From contig OZ287699.1 in the NCBI GenBank assembly GCA_965649825.1, positions 1,364,001 to 1,428,000 of the forward strand: a stretch of DNA of 64,000 bases, written 5' to 3'. Below the pieces are notes generated by a model. The model was not told where the DNA came from and searched no databases. It saw only the letters and a program-made list of their open reading frames with translations. Position 1 is the stretch's first letter. The number at the start of each line of letters is the position of its first letter. The DNA is from Penicillus capitatus (taxonomy: Eukaryota > Chlorophyta). The position numbers and the translations under genes are program-made. Below, piece by piece: positions 10,974 to 21,409 of the stretch.

Positions 10974-10980
10974 TATTTAA
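10974..10980 (+). promoter_or_regulatory. TATA-like TATTTAA upstream of lipocalin 2
   Basis: TATTTAA lies 36 bp upstream of the lipocalin 2 ATG, in an otherwise GC-balanced region. Position and composition fit a core promoter; nothing else confirms it. Confidence 0.35.
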
Positions 10981-11015
10981 ACGCCACTGCGTCATGGTGA
11001 CGGCGTCGTCGCAAC

Positions 11016-11851
11016 ATGATTCGTGAATGGTGGTCGCTCTTCGTCTTCTTTCCTATCCTGGTGGCAGCGAAAGCTTGCCCTTCCAAATGTCCTCCTCGCG
11101 GCTTCGATTCCGTCAAGAACTTCAAACCCGATAAGTTCATCGAGCACTCCTGGTACGTACAGGAACAGGTATGGTCCACAACAGACGCATCTATCTCCTT
11201 CGGTCAATGTCATCACTCTAGACGATCATTGCTTTCCAGCCAATCAGCACCTTCTACTGCACTGTGGCGACATACGAACCCAAAGACAAGAAAGATATTA
11301 CCGTACACTTTTCCTTTTCGTCTATCGCTGTGCCGAGTGCGAGAGTGTCTGCGTAGAAAGGCCTCATTGTTTACAACTATGCCAATCGCGACAGAGTGAA
11401 TGGACCTACCGTAGGGACATCCGGCTCTGGTGGCTCATCAGGGGTTTTCTCCGGCCTTGAAGCCATGATCCCTAACGTGAAGGAACCAAGCAAACTCCTT
11501 GTCGGCCAATCGGTATTTCATCCGTTTTTGCCGCCCGGGATATTGGGTCTCCTCTATGGCGAGTATTGGATCGTCGCCGCTGCCGAAGATGACGAAGGTG
11601 GTTACCAATGGGCAATAGCGAGTGGCGGCGCACCCAAAGTGTCCACAGCCAAGGGATGCATGACAGGATTCGATTGGAAGAGGCCTTATCTGTTCAGTGG
11701 CGTTGGACTCTGGCTCTTCTCCCGCTATCCTGTCGATCCCGCCGCCACCAAAGAGATGCGATCCGTTGCGAAGGACTTGGGATTCGACATCTCCAATCTC
11801 TATCCCGTTGAACAGCAAGACTGCAAGTACAAGAATGCTGTCCTCAAGTGA
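11016..11851 (+). CDS. Secreted lipocalin, apolipoprotein D-like (copy 2)
   Basis: Three exons (11016-11168, 11240-11302, 11357-11851) encode 236 aa. The signal peptide MIREWWSLFVFFPILVAAKA leads into CPSKCPPRGFDSVKNF and HSWYVQEQ. Later blocks FYCTVATYE, NVKEPSKLLVGQ, LLYGEYWIVAA, YQWAIASGGAPKV and GVGLWLFSRYPVDP match copy 1 position by position. The first intron (after QEQ) lies at the same point as in copy 1, and a second follows DIT. The three later introns of copy 1 are absent, so either copy 2 lost them or copy 1 gained them after duplication. The cargo is unknown. It is convergent with DPH1, whose stop is 63 bp away. Confidence 0.88.
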
Positions 11852-11914
11852 ATTCAGATGAAACACTCCATTCCATGCCTGTGTTTATGAAAATTTTGTA
11901 TAAACCGACTGCTT

Positions 11915-13352
11915 TTAAATGCACGGTTTGGATCGTTGTGCGCGTTTCTTGTGGTATGAACTGCTCCAGGGGCCGCCGTCTCGTGCATAGTAATCCATAG
12001 GGTACTCGTGTGCGTCTTCCCAGAAACATGGGGCCACTTTCAAGGCCACCATCGCCTCGTATGGCGTCAGTACAGGTTTCTTAAATCCTTCGCCTAGATG
12101 CAAAGTGTGAGAAATGAGATGCATACAGTGGAAAAGAGTGAGACCCCAGTCAATCGAGAGACGAGGACATCCGACCTGCACCCAGGCATCGATTCCATCG
12201 ATTCTTGCCACAGTGTGCGGCGAAATCTCGGACATCACAAAACTCAGCACCGTTTTGTTTGCTTCCGTGAGCAAGTTATGGATTCTTTGCACGACAGCTG
12301 GATTGCCTTGTCTGCCAAGAGACCCTCGAATGACACCCCATCGCTGAGCATCTTGCGCTCTCTCGATGGCACCCCTCCTCTGTTTCTGCATCTCCTCATG
12401 GTCGTACGTCTCTTCGGTGATCTGCGAAGTGTAAGGATCGTAGCGAAAGGCAGGCGTTGTGGGATTGGCCATCATAAGCGCTTCCAGATGAAAACGGCCA
12501 TCTGCGACAAAGATAAGGGCATTCACGGATGGCGGCAGTGTAGGAGCTGTGCATCCCAGAACTTCGCCAGCAGACAACGGCCGACTCTGTGGCACCACGA
12601 TCTCCTGAAAAACATGCTGTAGCTGCTCCTTTGCTGCCTATAGCAGTGACGAGACAGGTATGGATATTGAGGAGAATGTAGAGCGTTGGCGACTGACGTG
12701 AATGGCAGGACTGAATTGAATCGTTCCAGCTAAAGCAAGAGAGGAAGTTGATGGGAAGTTGTGCTGTACAGTTTTGCACAGATGCTCGATGTCGATCTCA
12801 ATGGTGACAAAGACGTAGAGACATGGAATTTGTGTGACATCCACAGGTACGAGACAACTGTGCCCATAATGTACGAGGAAGTCACACTTTAGTGCCTGTG
12901 CCGTGAAATCATCCACACAACAGGCGCCATACGTCACATCACCCAACACAAAGCAATGCTCCAAATGGCCGAATCGCGTCAAAATGTCAGAGATGACGCA
13001 GGCGTACATGAGGAGACCTTCAGGAAACTGTAAGGCAACGCGATGCGCCTGTGCCTGACGCAGTCTCCATAACGTCTTCAGAATCTACTCAGGTCGAAGA
13101 AGCTCACACGAAGCTGATCGTCGTTCAAGAGATACCTCGAAATTGTAGTGACGTGGCAAGACCTCGATCGCTCGACGCAACTCGACGTCCTCCAACAACT
13201 CCGACGGAATCTATGTTCGCTCTCGGTTTAGAGAGGCGACTGTTTGAGAGTAGTGTGACCGGGTTGTGGCGCCCCGTCGCCGACTGCGCTGTTTTCTGAA
13301 TCGTCCCGCGAAAGCGACGGGGCTGCGCTGCTCCTTTAAAGGCGTCCGTCAT
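11915..13352 (-). CDS. DPH1: Diphthamide biosynthesis protein DPH1 (2-(3-amino-3-carboxypropyl)histidine synthase subunit)
   Basis: Five exons (13352-13260, 13210-13136, 13084-12698, 12637-12145, 12093-11915) give 408 aa. DPH1 with DPH2 is a radical-SAM-like enzyme that transfers the aminocarboxypropyl group to the EF2 histidine, the first step of diphthamide synthesis. Family blocks: [95 protein letters not shown] and [13 protein letters not shown]. The three cluster-ligating cysteines (in YGACC, LGCTAP and VGCPRLS) are present. The last intron contains a CTCACTCTTTT block. Confidence 0.95.
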
Positions 13353-13497
13353 TGCAGTAATAGAGAAATGATGTGACTAGTCGCCATCATCATTTCTTGC
13401 CGAATTGCACTAGGTTACACTTGGGTAAGCAGGAAAGGTCTATTTCACCAACTGTTCAGTGATCGCTGTGTGACATTTCTTTGAAGTCAACGCGATC

Positions 13498-14082
13498 TCA
13501 ATAGTTCCAAAAAATGCGTCGCAAGCTGTTCGGTTTCAGCCCCTTTCGACAGGACGGGCATTTCTTCGTTGTCTTCATCACACGTGCCATGCACTCGATA
13601 CACAATGCATGCCTGTCACATCAAACAGGTATTTATGGACGATCCATCTCTGCCTGGACGTCACATCACAGACAGATGGATCTTACGCACCCACAGTCAC
13701 CGCTGATTTGATCTTCTTTCACATCTAGGCAGACTGGACACTTGACTCCGGCTGGAACACGTATCATAACGATCTCTTTCTGCAGTTCTACCTCTGCCGA
13801 GGTCCCTTCGTCCATTGGCAGCGTCAAGTCGACGACTGAAGCTTCCTATCAGCACACCGTCTATTTGTGTGTCAGTCACACCATGAATGCTGTGACCTGT
13901 GCAGAACGTCGCTGTTTGGGTAGGGGAGAAACGAGGTCGATAACTTCGGAAATGTGAACATGCCCCGTCGTCTACCACAACATTATCCGTCGAAATGCGG
14001 CATCGTGACGACAGAGAGGAGGATGTACAACTTGAGCAATTGGTATGGTATCGTCCAAAAGGTCGACGACCTCGTAGGACAT
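13498..14082 (-). CDS. RING-finger protein with three SUMO-interaction motifs (RNF4/SLX8-like STUbL)
   Basis: Four exons (14082-14032, 13971-13897, 13845-13691, 13612-13498; introns 60, 51, 78 nt) encode 131 aa. The N-terminal half has three acidic-flanked hydrophobic motifs: EVVDLLDD, EVIDLVS and VVDLTLPMDE. These match SUMO-interaction motifs. The C-terminus is a C3HC4 RING: KCPVCLDV, DCGHALCIEC, KKCPSCRKG, ending LRRIFWNY. This small SIM-array plus terminal RING is the architecture of SUMO-targeted ubiquitin ligases, which ubiquitinate SUMOylated proteins in the nucleus. The E3 activity is inferred from architecture. An open frame extends upstream of the chosen Met, so a slightly longer N-terminus is possible. 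The third intron carries two GATGTGAC blocks. Confidence 0.85.
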
Positions 14083-14183
14083 TGACCTCGAACGCCGTCG
14101 TTTCCCTATGATGACTGTTTTGAAAGGAGAATAGCACAGCGTGGATAGCGTGGAGAAACAATGCGGAGCGTCGCCTGAATGAT

Positions 14184-16586
14184 GTGACGGACGACAGATC
14201 GTCTGGAAGGACGAGAATGGCGATGATAATGTCGACGTTAACGATGGAGAACGGCGTGGAATCGAAAACGACGGCCACGCAGAAACGCCGTCTGCGAAAG
14301 AAGAAGAATCGAGCAGAGCAACGACAACGACGCGACGACCAAACGAACAAAGAGGCGACAGGGAACGAGGAGGAAGAGGAGACAGCATCAAAGAACGGAC
14401 TTCCTGTACGACGTGACAAAAATGAGTGTCACAGTGTGACTGGCTATGTTCAGGATGGTGTTGAAGTGAAGTACGTCTCGGCACCACGCGATTTCACGAC
14501 GTTCTTTATCGATGATGGCGTGGGGGAGACGCCAAACGGTGCTGGTCCGTCGACGAAGCATAAGAGCGACAGTGATACGGAGATGGAAGAGAAGCCAAGA
14601 GGACGACGACGAAGACGTCCACGTTCGCGTAGTTCGTCGGAAGAACCGATCGATGGACTCGCCGCTGTCAATCAGGTGGGTGCAGAGATCCGACCGAGGG
14701 TACAACGAAGTGGGTGTGTCTGTTCAGGTCGAGTTGGAGAAGGAGTTCAATCGCATCTTCAACCGCTTTGTGACTCCAGAAGAGCTGACGCGATCGAAAG
14801 AAACGATGAACGAAAAAGAGACAACGAAAGTGCGATTCGCAAAAGTGCAAGAATTGGATTGACTGGAGGATGGAGCGCAGGTGGAGAAAGGAACGAAGAG
14901 CGATGCACCGATCAGCAGCGTGTTGCCGGATGATGATAACACAGACATGGACATGAGTGGTACACATGTGTGAGATATGAGTGACCATGTGCTGGATCTG
15001 TTTGTTTGTGCAGATGATGAGGTGAAGATGTCTAAGAAGAAGCGAAAGTTGCAGAACCAGATGAAAATTGGTGAACTGAAGCAGGTCTGTCAGAAACCGG
15101 AAGTGGTAGAGGTGTGGGATGTGACAGCTGCTGATCCTCGTACCCTCGTCTTTCTGAAGGTCAACTTTCTCTTCCAATGACTAATCTGACGCTCTCTACT
15201 CTTTCATCTAGTCTTACCGAAACGCCGTTCCTGTTCCACGTCATTGGTCACAGAAGCGAAAATATCTGCAAGGGAAGAGGGGAATTGAGAAGCCATCCTT
15301 TAAACTGCCGGAGTATATTGAAGCCACAGGTGATACCACTGTATTCCGTGCTGCAGTAGAGTGGGACTGTATTGCAGGAATCAGTTTGATGCGACAGACG
15401 TATCACGAAAAGGAAGAGTCGAAGAAGCTGAAGCAAAAGCAGAAAGACAAGATGCGCCCTCGTATGGGTCGATTAGACATTGACTATCGGGTAAACACGC
15501 ATCCGGCAGAGAAGCGGTGTTTTAGCACCATGGATGATTTAGATTCTGCATGATGCTTTCTTTAAGTATCAGACAAAACCGAACCTGTCGGGAATGGGAG
15601 AGCTATACTATGAGGGCAAGGAATACGAGGCGAAGGTCAAGAATATCAAACCAGGAATCCTTTCAGAAGAGCTGCGCAAAGCATTGGGAATGGCAGAGAC
15701 ATCTCCACCGCCTTGGCTCATCAACATGCAAAGGTCCGTTGCAGCGCCGCCATTCTCGCAACAAATCCATCGGGCGTTTTTTAGGTATGGACCTCCTCCG
15801 TCCTATCCCAGTTTGAAAGTGCCGGGTCTCAACGCACCCATTCCTCCCAATTCGACCTTTGGTTATCAGACTGGAGGATGGGGCAAGCCACCCGTCGATG
15901 AGCAAGGCAATCCAATTTACGGAGATGTCTTTGGCGAGAACGCGATCTACGAAGACTCCGATCTGGAGGTGGACAAAGTCACATCGTGGGGCGATCTGGA
16001 TTCCGAAGCAGAAGAGACATCCGACGAGGAGGAGGAAGATGAAGAACTGCCGGAATTGCCTCCAGAGGAACCACCGGAGGAACCCGAAACGGAAGAAGAG
16101 ACAGCCTCGATCGACGAAAGCGCTGTCACAGGAACCCTGTCCGTCGCTTCTGGTTTCGCTTCCAGTCTCCCTTCAGGTCTGGAGACGCCCGACGCTATCG
16201 ATCTCCGCAAAGCATCCGACAAAGCTGTTAAGCAACTGTACACCGTTCTGGAACAGAAACACGCAGCGGTGGATCATACGACGCTCATGGGATCCGATCA
16301 TGTCTACGTGGTTCCTGACAAAGAGAAGTGGCCCGTGGGCGTGTCAGACCGAAAAAGAAACGAGGCACTGCAGAAGGTGGGTGGCAGCAGTGCTGATGTG
16401 GAGGTATCGATGGATCCTGCGGAGATCGAGGGCTTGGATGAGGATCAGATTCAGCAGCTCTATGCCGAAAAGCTCAAAGAGGCACGATCGGCTCGCCGGA
16501 AGGAAGACTGCTCGGATATGGTGGCGGCCAAGGCTGCACAGCAGAAGCGCAAAGTCGCAACAAAGAAAGACAATTTCAAGTTCTGA
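14184..16586 (+). CDS. SF3B2: Splicing factor 3B subunit 2 (SF3B2/SAP145)
   Basis: Nine exons with introns of 39-54 nt (14406-14453, 14676-14727, 14830-14868, 14960-15013, 15160-15211, 15330-15377, 15491-15542, 15734-15784) give 668 aa. SF3B2 is a U2 snRNP component contacting pre-mRNA near the branch point. Conserved blocks are KIGELKQVCQKPEVVEVWDV, AVPVPRHWSQKRKYLQGKRG, MRPRMGRLDIDYRILHDAFF, ELYYEGKEYEAK, PPPWLINMQRYGPPPSYP, APIPPNSTFGYQTGGWGKPP and YGDVFG. A long Asp/Glu tract and a basic tail ending NFKF follow. The N-terminus is Lys/Arg-rich; a start at 14244 (MENGVES) is also plausible. Confidence 0.95.
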
Positions 16587-16594
16587 TGTGAGAA

Positions 16595-17944
16595 ATGTTG
16601 CCGTTCCCGAGATGCATCGCTGTAAGACATCGCGTTTCGTATGTTCGATTGCTGACGACGACGTTCGTCGATCCGTTCGGCGCAAAAGATCCTCAACGTG
16701 CCACCGTCGACGGGCGAGACCTGGGGGAATGGAATCGACTCGCGGGATACTCGAAAATGATCGGCGATCCGAAAAAGGGTCTGGCCGACGATACGAGGTG
16801 TCGTTCGCCTTCGGGCTTGGTCTTTGACAGAGGGTTCCTGTGATCAGCGTCCATCCCTTTGGAGATCTGCGCATCAATTTCGCCCGTCTGAATTCACACA
16901 ATCTATGTTTCTGGTGGGAGTATGATTTTACGGGCGGGAAGATTCTGAACAACGGACAGAATGCTTTGCTGTCGAATGCGACAAAGAACAAGATATACAC
17001 GCAGCACAAGCGCGATTCCAAAAGGTCCGTGCATCGTATGAAGCAAGCTTTAGATAATAGCAATGCTGCAGATGGACAGTGGAGCGTCTGGCAGAGGTCT
17101 ACAAGATCCGGCCGCAACGTGTGATGGCTATACTGAGTTTGAAGAGACTGGCAGAGCAAGAGATGAACATTTCAGAAGAGAGTGAAACGCCGCAGTCGGG
17201 TACGGCATCTCACACATCACTCTTTTGCCAGAAACGATGTTGGTGCGTACAGCAGATGCTCCGCCGGAGATCCATGTCTCTCTCGCGGAGAAAGATGAAG
17301 ATCCAGAAAACGATGATGCAGAAGCCCCACCAGATCCAGAGGCATCTGCGGAGAAGCCATCGAAAGCGACCGTTTCCGATAAGGAATGGTATCAGTTGTG
17401 TGATTGGGCAGGTGTGCTTCGCCCTCTGCTGTACTTTGCTGAAAGATAGGGTTCGAGGGTAGAAGACCATGTGTTCGGGGCTACGGCGATCGAGGGATCC
17501 GGCGAACGGCATTTCGTCTCCGTTCCGACGTTTCCTAAATTTGAAGAGATCCCCTTGAGTGAAGCGTCCCAGTATACCCAGACAGAATGGAGCATTTCTC
17601 GTGTGAATCGATTGTACACGGCGAAAGAAGATCGATTTCAGATTCGAGAATTTAAGGAGAGGTTGATGATGAATACGGGCGAAGTGGGAAAATCCCTCGA
17701 TTTCAAGACCGATCGAAAACAGATGCATCGTAGCCCGCCAAAGAATATCACTCCATTGGTTGTCACCTCTCTCGATGAAGAGATGCATCGCCCTTATGTG
17801 GCCGAGGCAGATGGCAACCAGCGGAAACTGACAGAAGACGAGTTTCTCATATGGCGGCGCAGCCACAGAGAAGCTTTCACGAAGCTCGTGGGGCAACAGA
17901 TTCGACGAGAAGGAAAACGAAAGCAACAGGACTCGGATCGTTAG
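16595..17944 (+). CDS. Probable mitochondrial protein, perhaps a small-ribosomal-subunit (mS35/mS45-type) protein
   Basis: The N-terminus (MLPFPRCIAVRHRVSYVRLL) is basic and lacks acidic residues, like a mitochondrial presequence. LGEWNRLAGYSKMIGDPKK follows. Short introns (about 35-57 nt) lie near 16798-16832, 17027-17077, 17201-17232 and 17411-17467. A helical motif WTVERLAEVYKIRPQRVMAI and LSLKRLAEQEM resembles the helix-turn-helix-like segment of the fungal Bot1/EMR and plant S35-type mitoribosomal proteins. A final exon contains HVFGATAIEGSGERHFVSVP. I recognise the motif style rather than a firm homologue, so the ribosomal assignment is tentative. It starts only 8 bp after the SF3B2 stop on the same strand. 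Confidence 0.5.
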
Positions 17945-18001
17945 ACACAGTATTCAAACTGATGACGGCGTTTCTTTAATGAGATCGTATGAAGGATCGT
18001 A

Positions 18002-19781
18002 TCAAAATCCAGGCGGAGGTGGAGGGGTGGCAGGGTTCGATGCAGTAGGAACTGGCGATGGTGATGCTGCCGGCCGAACAGGGAGAGTTGCTGCCGTGCG
18101 CATCGCAGGGGCCATTCCTGGAGGAGGGGTGACAGTGGGTCGCGGTGGTGGCTGGTTTGCTATCGGCGTTGGACGAGGCTGACTGGCCAATCTACCAGCA
18201 GAACCTCGGGCAAGAGGGTGCGTTGTGCCAATGGGTGCTCCCCTAGCTCGAAATCCTCTTCCCTGATTACTGGGGTAATTCCAAGACGGTCTGAATGGCG
18301 GAAATCGTCCACGACCACCAAATCTCCCACCTCTGCCATGATACCGTCGCGGTCCATAACCACGTCGCATACCATATCCAGAATAACCCATCTCTCTGAA
18401 TCCATAAGGAATCATCTGCCCATTGCCTTAAGCAAGAGCGATATCGAGTTGAGTGGGATACCATGGATCTGATCTGCGGTTCCTGTCTGTCTGGATACAT
18501 CTCCTTGGTGCGTTCGAACAGCTCGTTGATCATGCTCACTTGTTCTCCGTCCAATTCGAAGGAAAACTTACAGGTACTCCTACAACAGCACCACAGGTAC
18601 GGCATCTTTTTTTTTTGGGGAGGTGGGATGAAGTGAGAGCATAGACATTACCCGATGTAGTTATTCTTTCTTTCGAGGATGGGTCGGTATTCCTCCTCGG
18701 TAAGACAGGGATACGTATCCACCCTCTCCACCCGTATCTGGGCAGGAAACGCCGTTTCTGCACGGGATCCTGGACTCCATCCTGACGACACACACACTGC
18801 GCTTACCACACATGTCATTCGATGTCCGCAACATACCGCTGGGTTTTAGCTTCCAGTGAGCGGCCTCTATCGATTTGAAGACCCCGTGCAGAGAACGTCT
18901 GGTATAATTGAAGAGATAGAATGTCACTCTGACACGCACCATTTCTATCATATCTAGATCTTTGAGATCATACAGGATCGTACCCTTCCTTGACATGCTG
19001 TAGATAGTCCCAGTGTTTTGCAGGTAATCCAAAAACGCCATCCGTAATACATTCATCTTTGGTATCATCTGTACACCCTGATCACCAATACGGTATGATC
19101 ATCACATCTCTTCGATGGCTTCGGAGACTTACCCATAATCACACCCGCCAGCTCATCCCCAAGCATCTTAAACATATAGGCTGCCGGAATTGGAGGCCGA
19201 ATGCTGAAAAACTCCTCTGCCATTTGTCCTCCCCTCATCGAATAGTCAAAGAACTCAGGTCTCTGGGGGTGTCCAGCCGCAACTGGAGTCTCGAGGACTT
19301 CGGTGGACGGCGGCGGTGGCGGCGGCCGAGGGGGAGGGGTTGCCAATGGATGCGTCATTGCCAATGGCGCTATCCCACTTTCTGGACCCCCTTCGTCCGG
19401 AACTGTCGTCTCCGGCATCGTTGTCGCCACCAAATCATCCAATTCCTGTCCAGGTGGCACTTGCTGCTGCGCTCTTGGTTGAAAAACAGGAGGTCGTCCT
19501 CTCGGTGAGCCAATGCTCGGTCCTTCGGTTTCCGTCTCCGCCGCCAGAGCGAGCGATTCAATACGCGGCAGTTCAAGATTTGCTGCCACTTGGGGACGCG
19601 TTGCCGTATGCGACGGTGGTACGTTGATCGGACTGGCACCAGGTGGAAGACCCGATCGTCCCAACGGTACCGACGACGCTGTCGTTACCACAACATTCGG
19701 CGACGCCACTTGGGCTTCTAAGACAGGAATGGGCGACATGCGTGGCGGCGTCGCCGTCGGCGTCGGTTCGCTCAATTCCAT
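18002..19781 (-). CDS. DCD-domain protein with proline-rich N-terminus and RGG-rich tail
   Basis: Six exons are joined by short introns, including 19078-19132 and 18929-18983. Residues 1 to about 190 are Pro/Ser/Thr/Ala-rich. A DCD (development and cell death) domain follows: ELAGVIMGCTDDTKDECI, DGVFGLPAKHWDYLQHVKEG, FYLFNYTRRSLHGVFKS, FPAQIRVERV and CLTEEEYRPIL. These are the FGLP, LFNY and PAQVR landmarks of the family. The C-terminus is rich in RGG/GRG and Pro (GRGGRFGGRGRFPPFRP), typical of RNA-binding tails. DCD proteins in plants act in stress and cell-death signalling. The RGG tail suggests an RNA role, which is inference. Reading straight through the genomic DNA hides the DCD core, because two introns interrupt it. 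Confidence 0.85.
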
Positions 19782-19869
19782 CGTGCTTCAGTTTCGTCTT
19801 CGGGAAGAGCCGCGGATGATCGAAGTGTCCCATCGCTGATGCGTCTCTGCCGGACACCAGATATTATCT

Positions 19870-20172
19870 ATGACGACGCGCTCCGCCATGCATCCTCTGC
19901 TCGACGTCGAGATCGTATTGATTCGCGTGTTTGCAAAACTGGAGAGCGGACAAGACATTGCCGCAGCCATAAGCGTCTGTCGCCGATGGCGTCAGATTTT
20001 CAAGACGCACGAACAAACATCCCTCGCTCAACAATACCGTCGACGTCTGGTCTGGATTCAGAGCCGCAAACGCCAAGAAGCTCTCGATTACTGCACCATT
20101 CTCGACGATAACGCCGCGCGTCGTGCTTGCATGCACGGTAAACGCCATGGAATTTTTTTTGGTGATTTTTAG
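19870..20172 (+). CDS. Possible F-box-like small protein (first exon)
   Basis: The frame begins MTTRSAMHPLLDVEIVLIRV and contains ISVCRRWRQIFKTHEQ, which resembles the end of an F-box (V-C-[KR]-x-W-[RK]). A GTAAAC donor at about 20141 and a TTTTTAG acceptor at about 20172 suggest continuation into a downstream exon that I cannot follow. It is divergent to the DCD gene. The assignment rests on this short motif only. Confidence 0.3.
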   Translation: MTTRSAMHPLLDVEIVLIRVFAKLESGQDIAAAISVCRRWRQIFKTHEQTSLAQQYRRRLVWIQSRKRQEALDYCTILDDNAARRACMHGKRHGIFFGDF

Positions 20173-20426
20173 AGGTCAAGCACTTACCTGTCGCTGTGCT
20201 GATGTGGAGGTCGCGTGTAAAGTACTGTTACGGCAGTTCGTCCATTCCGATTGTGCATTGTCGTCTTCTTTCTTCCCGTTCTTTCGCGTTTCTGCAGCTT
20301 CAACTGCCCTTCCCTCTTTTGTCTAGACATCAACAAGGGATACCTTCTTTTAGAGAAGCATCCTTCGTGTTTGTTTGCCATTCATCTTCGCCGTTTTCCA
20401 AACGTAAGGTTGTGAGGTCGGTCGAC

Positions 20427-20797
20427 ATGTCTATGCGTCCCAAGCGACCGATCAAGTTCCGCAGTTTGTTTAAAGAGGAAGCCACGGAGAAAGACATTCA
20501 GGTACGAAGGTTGCTTTGTGAAGATGCGTTTTGGAGAAGGTGCGTGATGGCGGTGTCTAGATGGATTTGCGTAAAATGCAAGGTGCCCTACAGAAGATCA
20601 AGTTGCCTCGGACAGACAAAACGCAAACGGCCCGTGTGATTCGCGACGCCGTCCTCAACTATGTTGCCGAGTATCTTGCCTTGATTTCTATGCCACTTCG
20701 CTCTAACCGATGCTGCTGCGCGTGGCTTCGTAGGAATGCACGACATGTTTGTTCGTTCGCGCCTACTCGGCTGATCGTTAACAGCACGAGCAGCTAA
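20427..20797 (+). CDS. Small hypothetical protein
   Basis: The first exon encodes MSMRPKRPIKFRSLFKEEA and ends at a GTACGAAGG donor after DIQ. After a TCTAG acceptor the frame continues MDLRKMQGALQKIKLPRTDK and RVIRDAVLNYVAE. The composition is basic and helical. I do not recognise a family. The C-terminal end is uncertain because another intron may follow YVAE. Beyond it, 20800-21100 has fragments of open frame on both strands that I could not assemble. Confidence 0.35.
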
Positions 20798-21107
20798 TGT
20801 TACCGTCTGGTGCTCGAAATAAGAGCGATTTCATTGAGCTTGGAGTCGACGGTCGTGTCCTGCGTTTACTGAACCATCGATTCCGCTGCTGTCTCTCAAG
20901 AGACATAGACAATGTACTAAGAGATAATGTGTAATGTCACATTCTCATTGGAAATCACAGATCTCGTAAGAGCCACCCGGCGCATTTGGATTTGTAAGGC
21001 GCACATGCTTCGTGGTTGGCAACCCAGACGACATTGAAATCGATAGAAACACGCATCGCATCAACTTATACCTCCCCATTGGACAGGTCGGGAGAGAGAT
21101 TATGTAG

Positions 21108-21173
21108 ACAAACAAACAAACAAACAAACAAGCCGACAAACCAACCAATCACTCACTGACTCACTGACTGACG
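21108..21173. repeat. Simple repeats: (CAAA)n followed by CACTGA-type repeats
   Basis: An (ACAA)/(CAAA) run occupies about 21108-21131. It is followed by CACTCACTGACTCACTGACTG-like repeats to about 21173. It lies just beyond the 3' end of the PP4R1-like gene, in a roughly 600-bp stretch where I see no convincing gene. Confidence 0.85.
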
Positions 21174-21409
21174 CATTGACTGAGACATTAAACCGCTCTC
21201 ATAGCTTTGTCATTCGTCCAATGAGTAAAGTTTGCAATGAATAGCTCAAAAGGAGCGTTTGCAGAGAGACCCAGTAAAGACCGTACCCGTAATGAAGTGA
21301 AATATGTGTATGCATGATGCGTAGAAGCAGATGTCTGGCGATAATGAAACAGAAAAGAAAAGAGAGTGCGTAGACATGATCGTCGTCATCGTTGTCGTCG
21401 TCGTGGTCG

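Noticed and set aside
13697-14487. Long minus-strand open frames over the SF3B2 start
   Set aside because: Ser/Arg-rich antisense of the basic SF3B2 N-terminus; only the segment after 14082 splices into the RING gene.
15859-16827. 322-codon Arg-rich plus-strand frame
   Set aside because: Out-of-frame shadow of the SF3B2 acidic exon.
19864-20148. Minus-strand open frame opposite the F-box-like exon
   Set aside because: It lacks any motif and a plausible neighbour exon; the plus strand has the better motif and splice sites.
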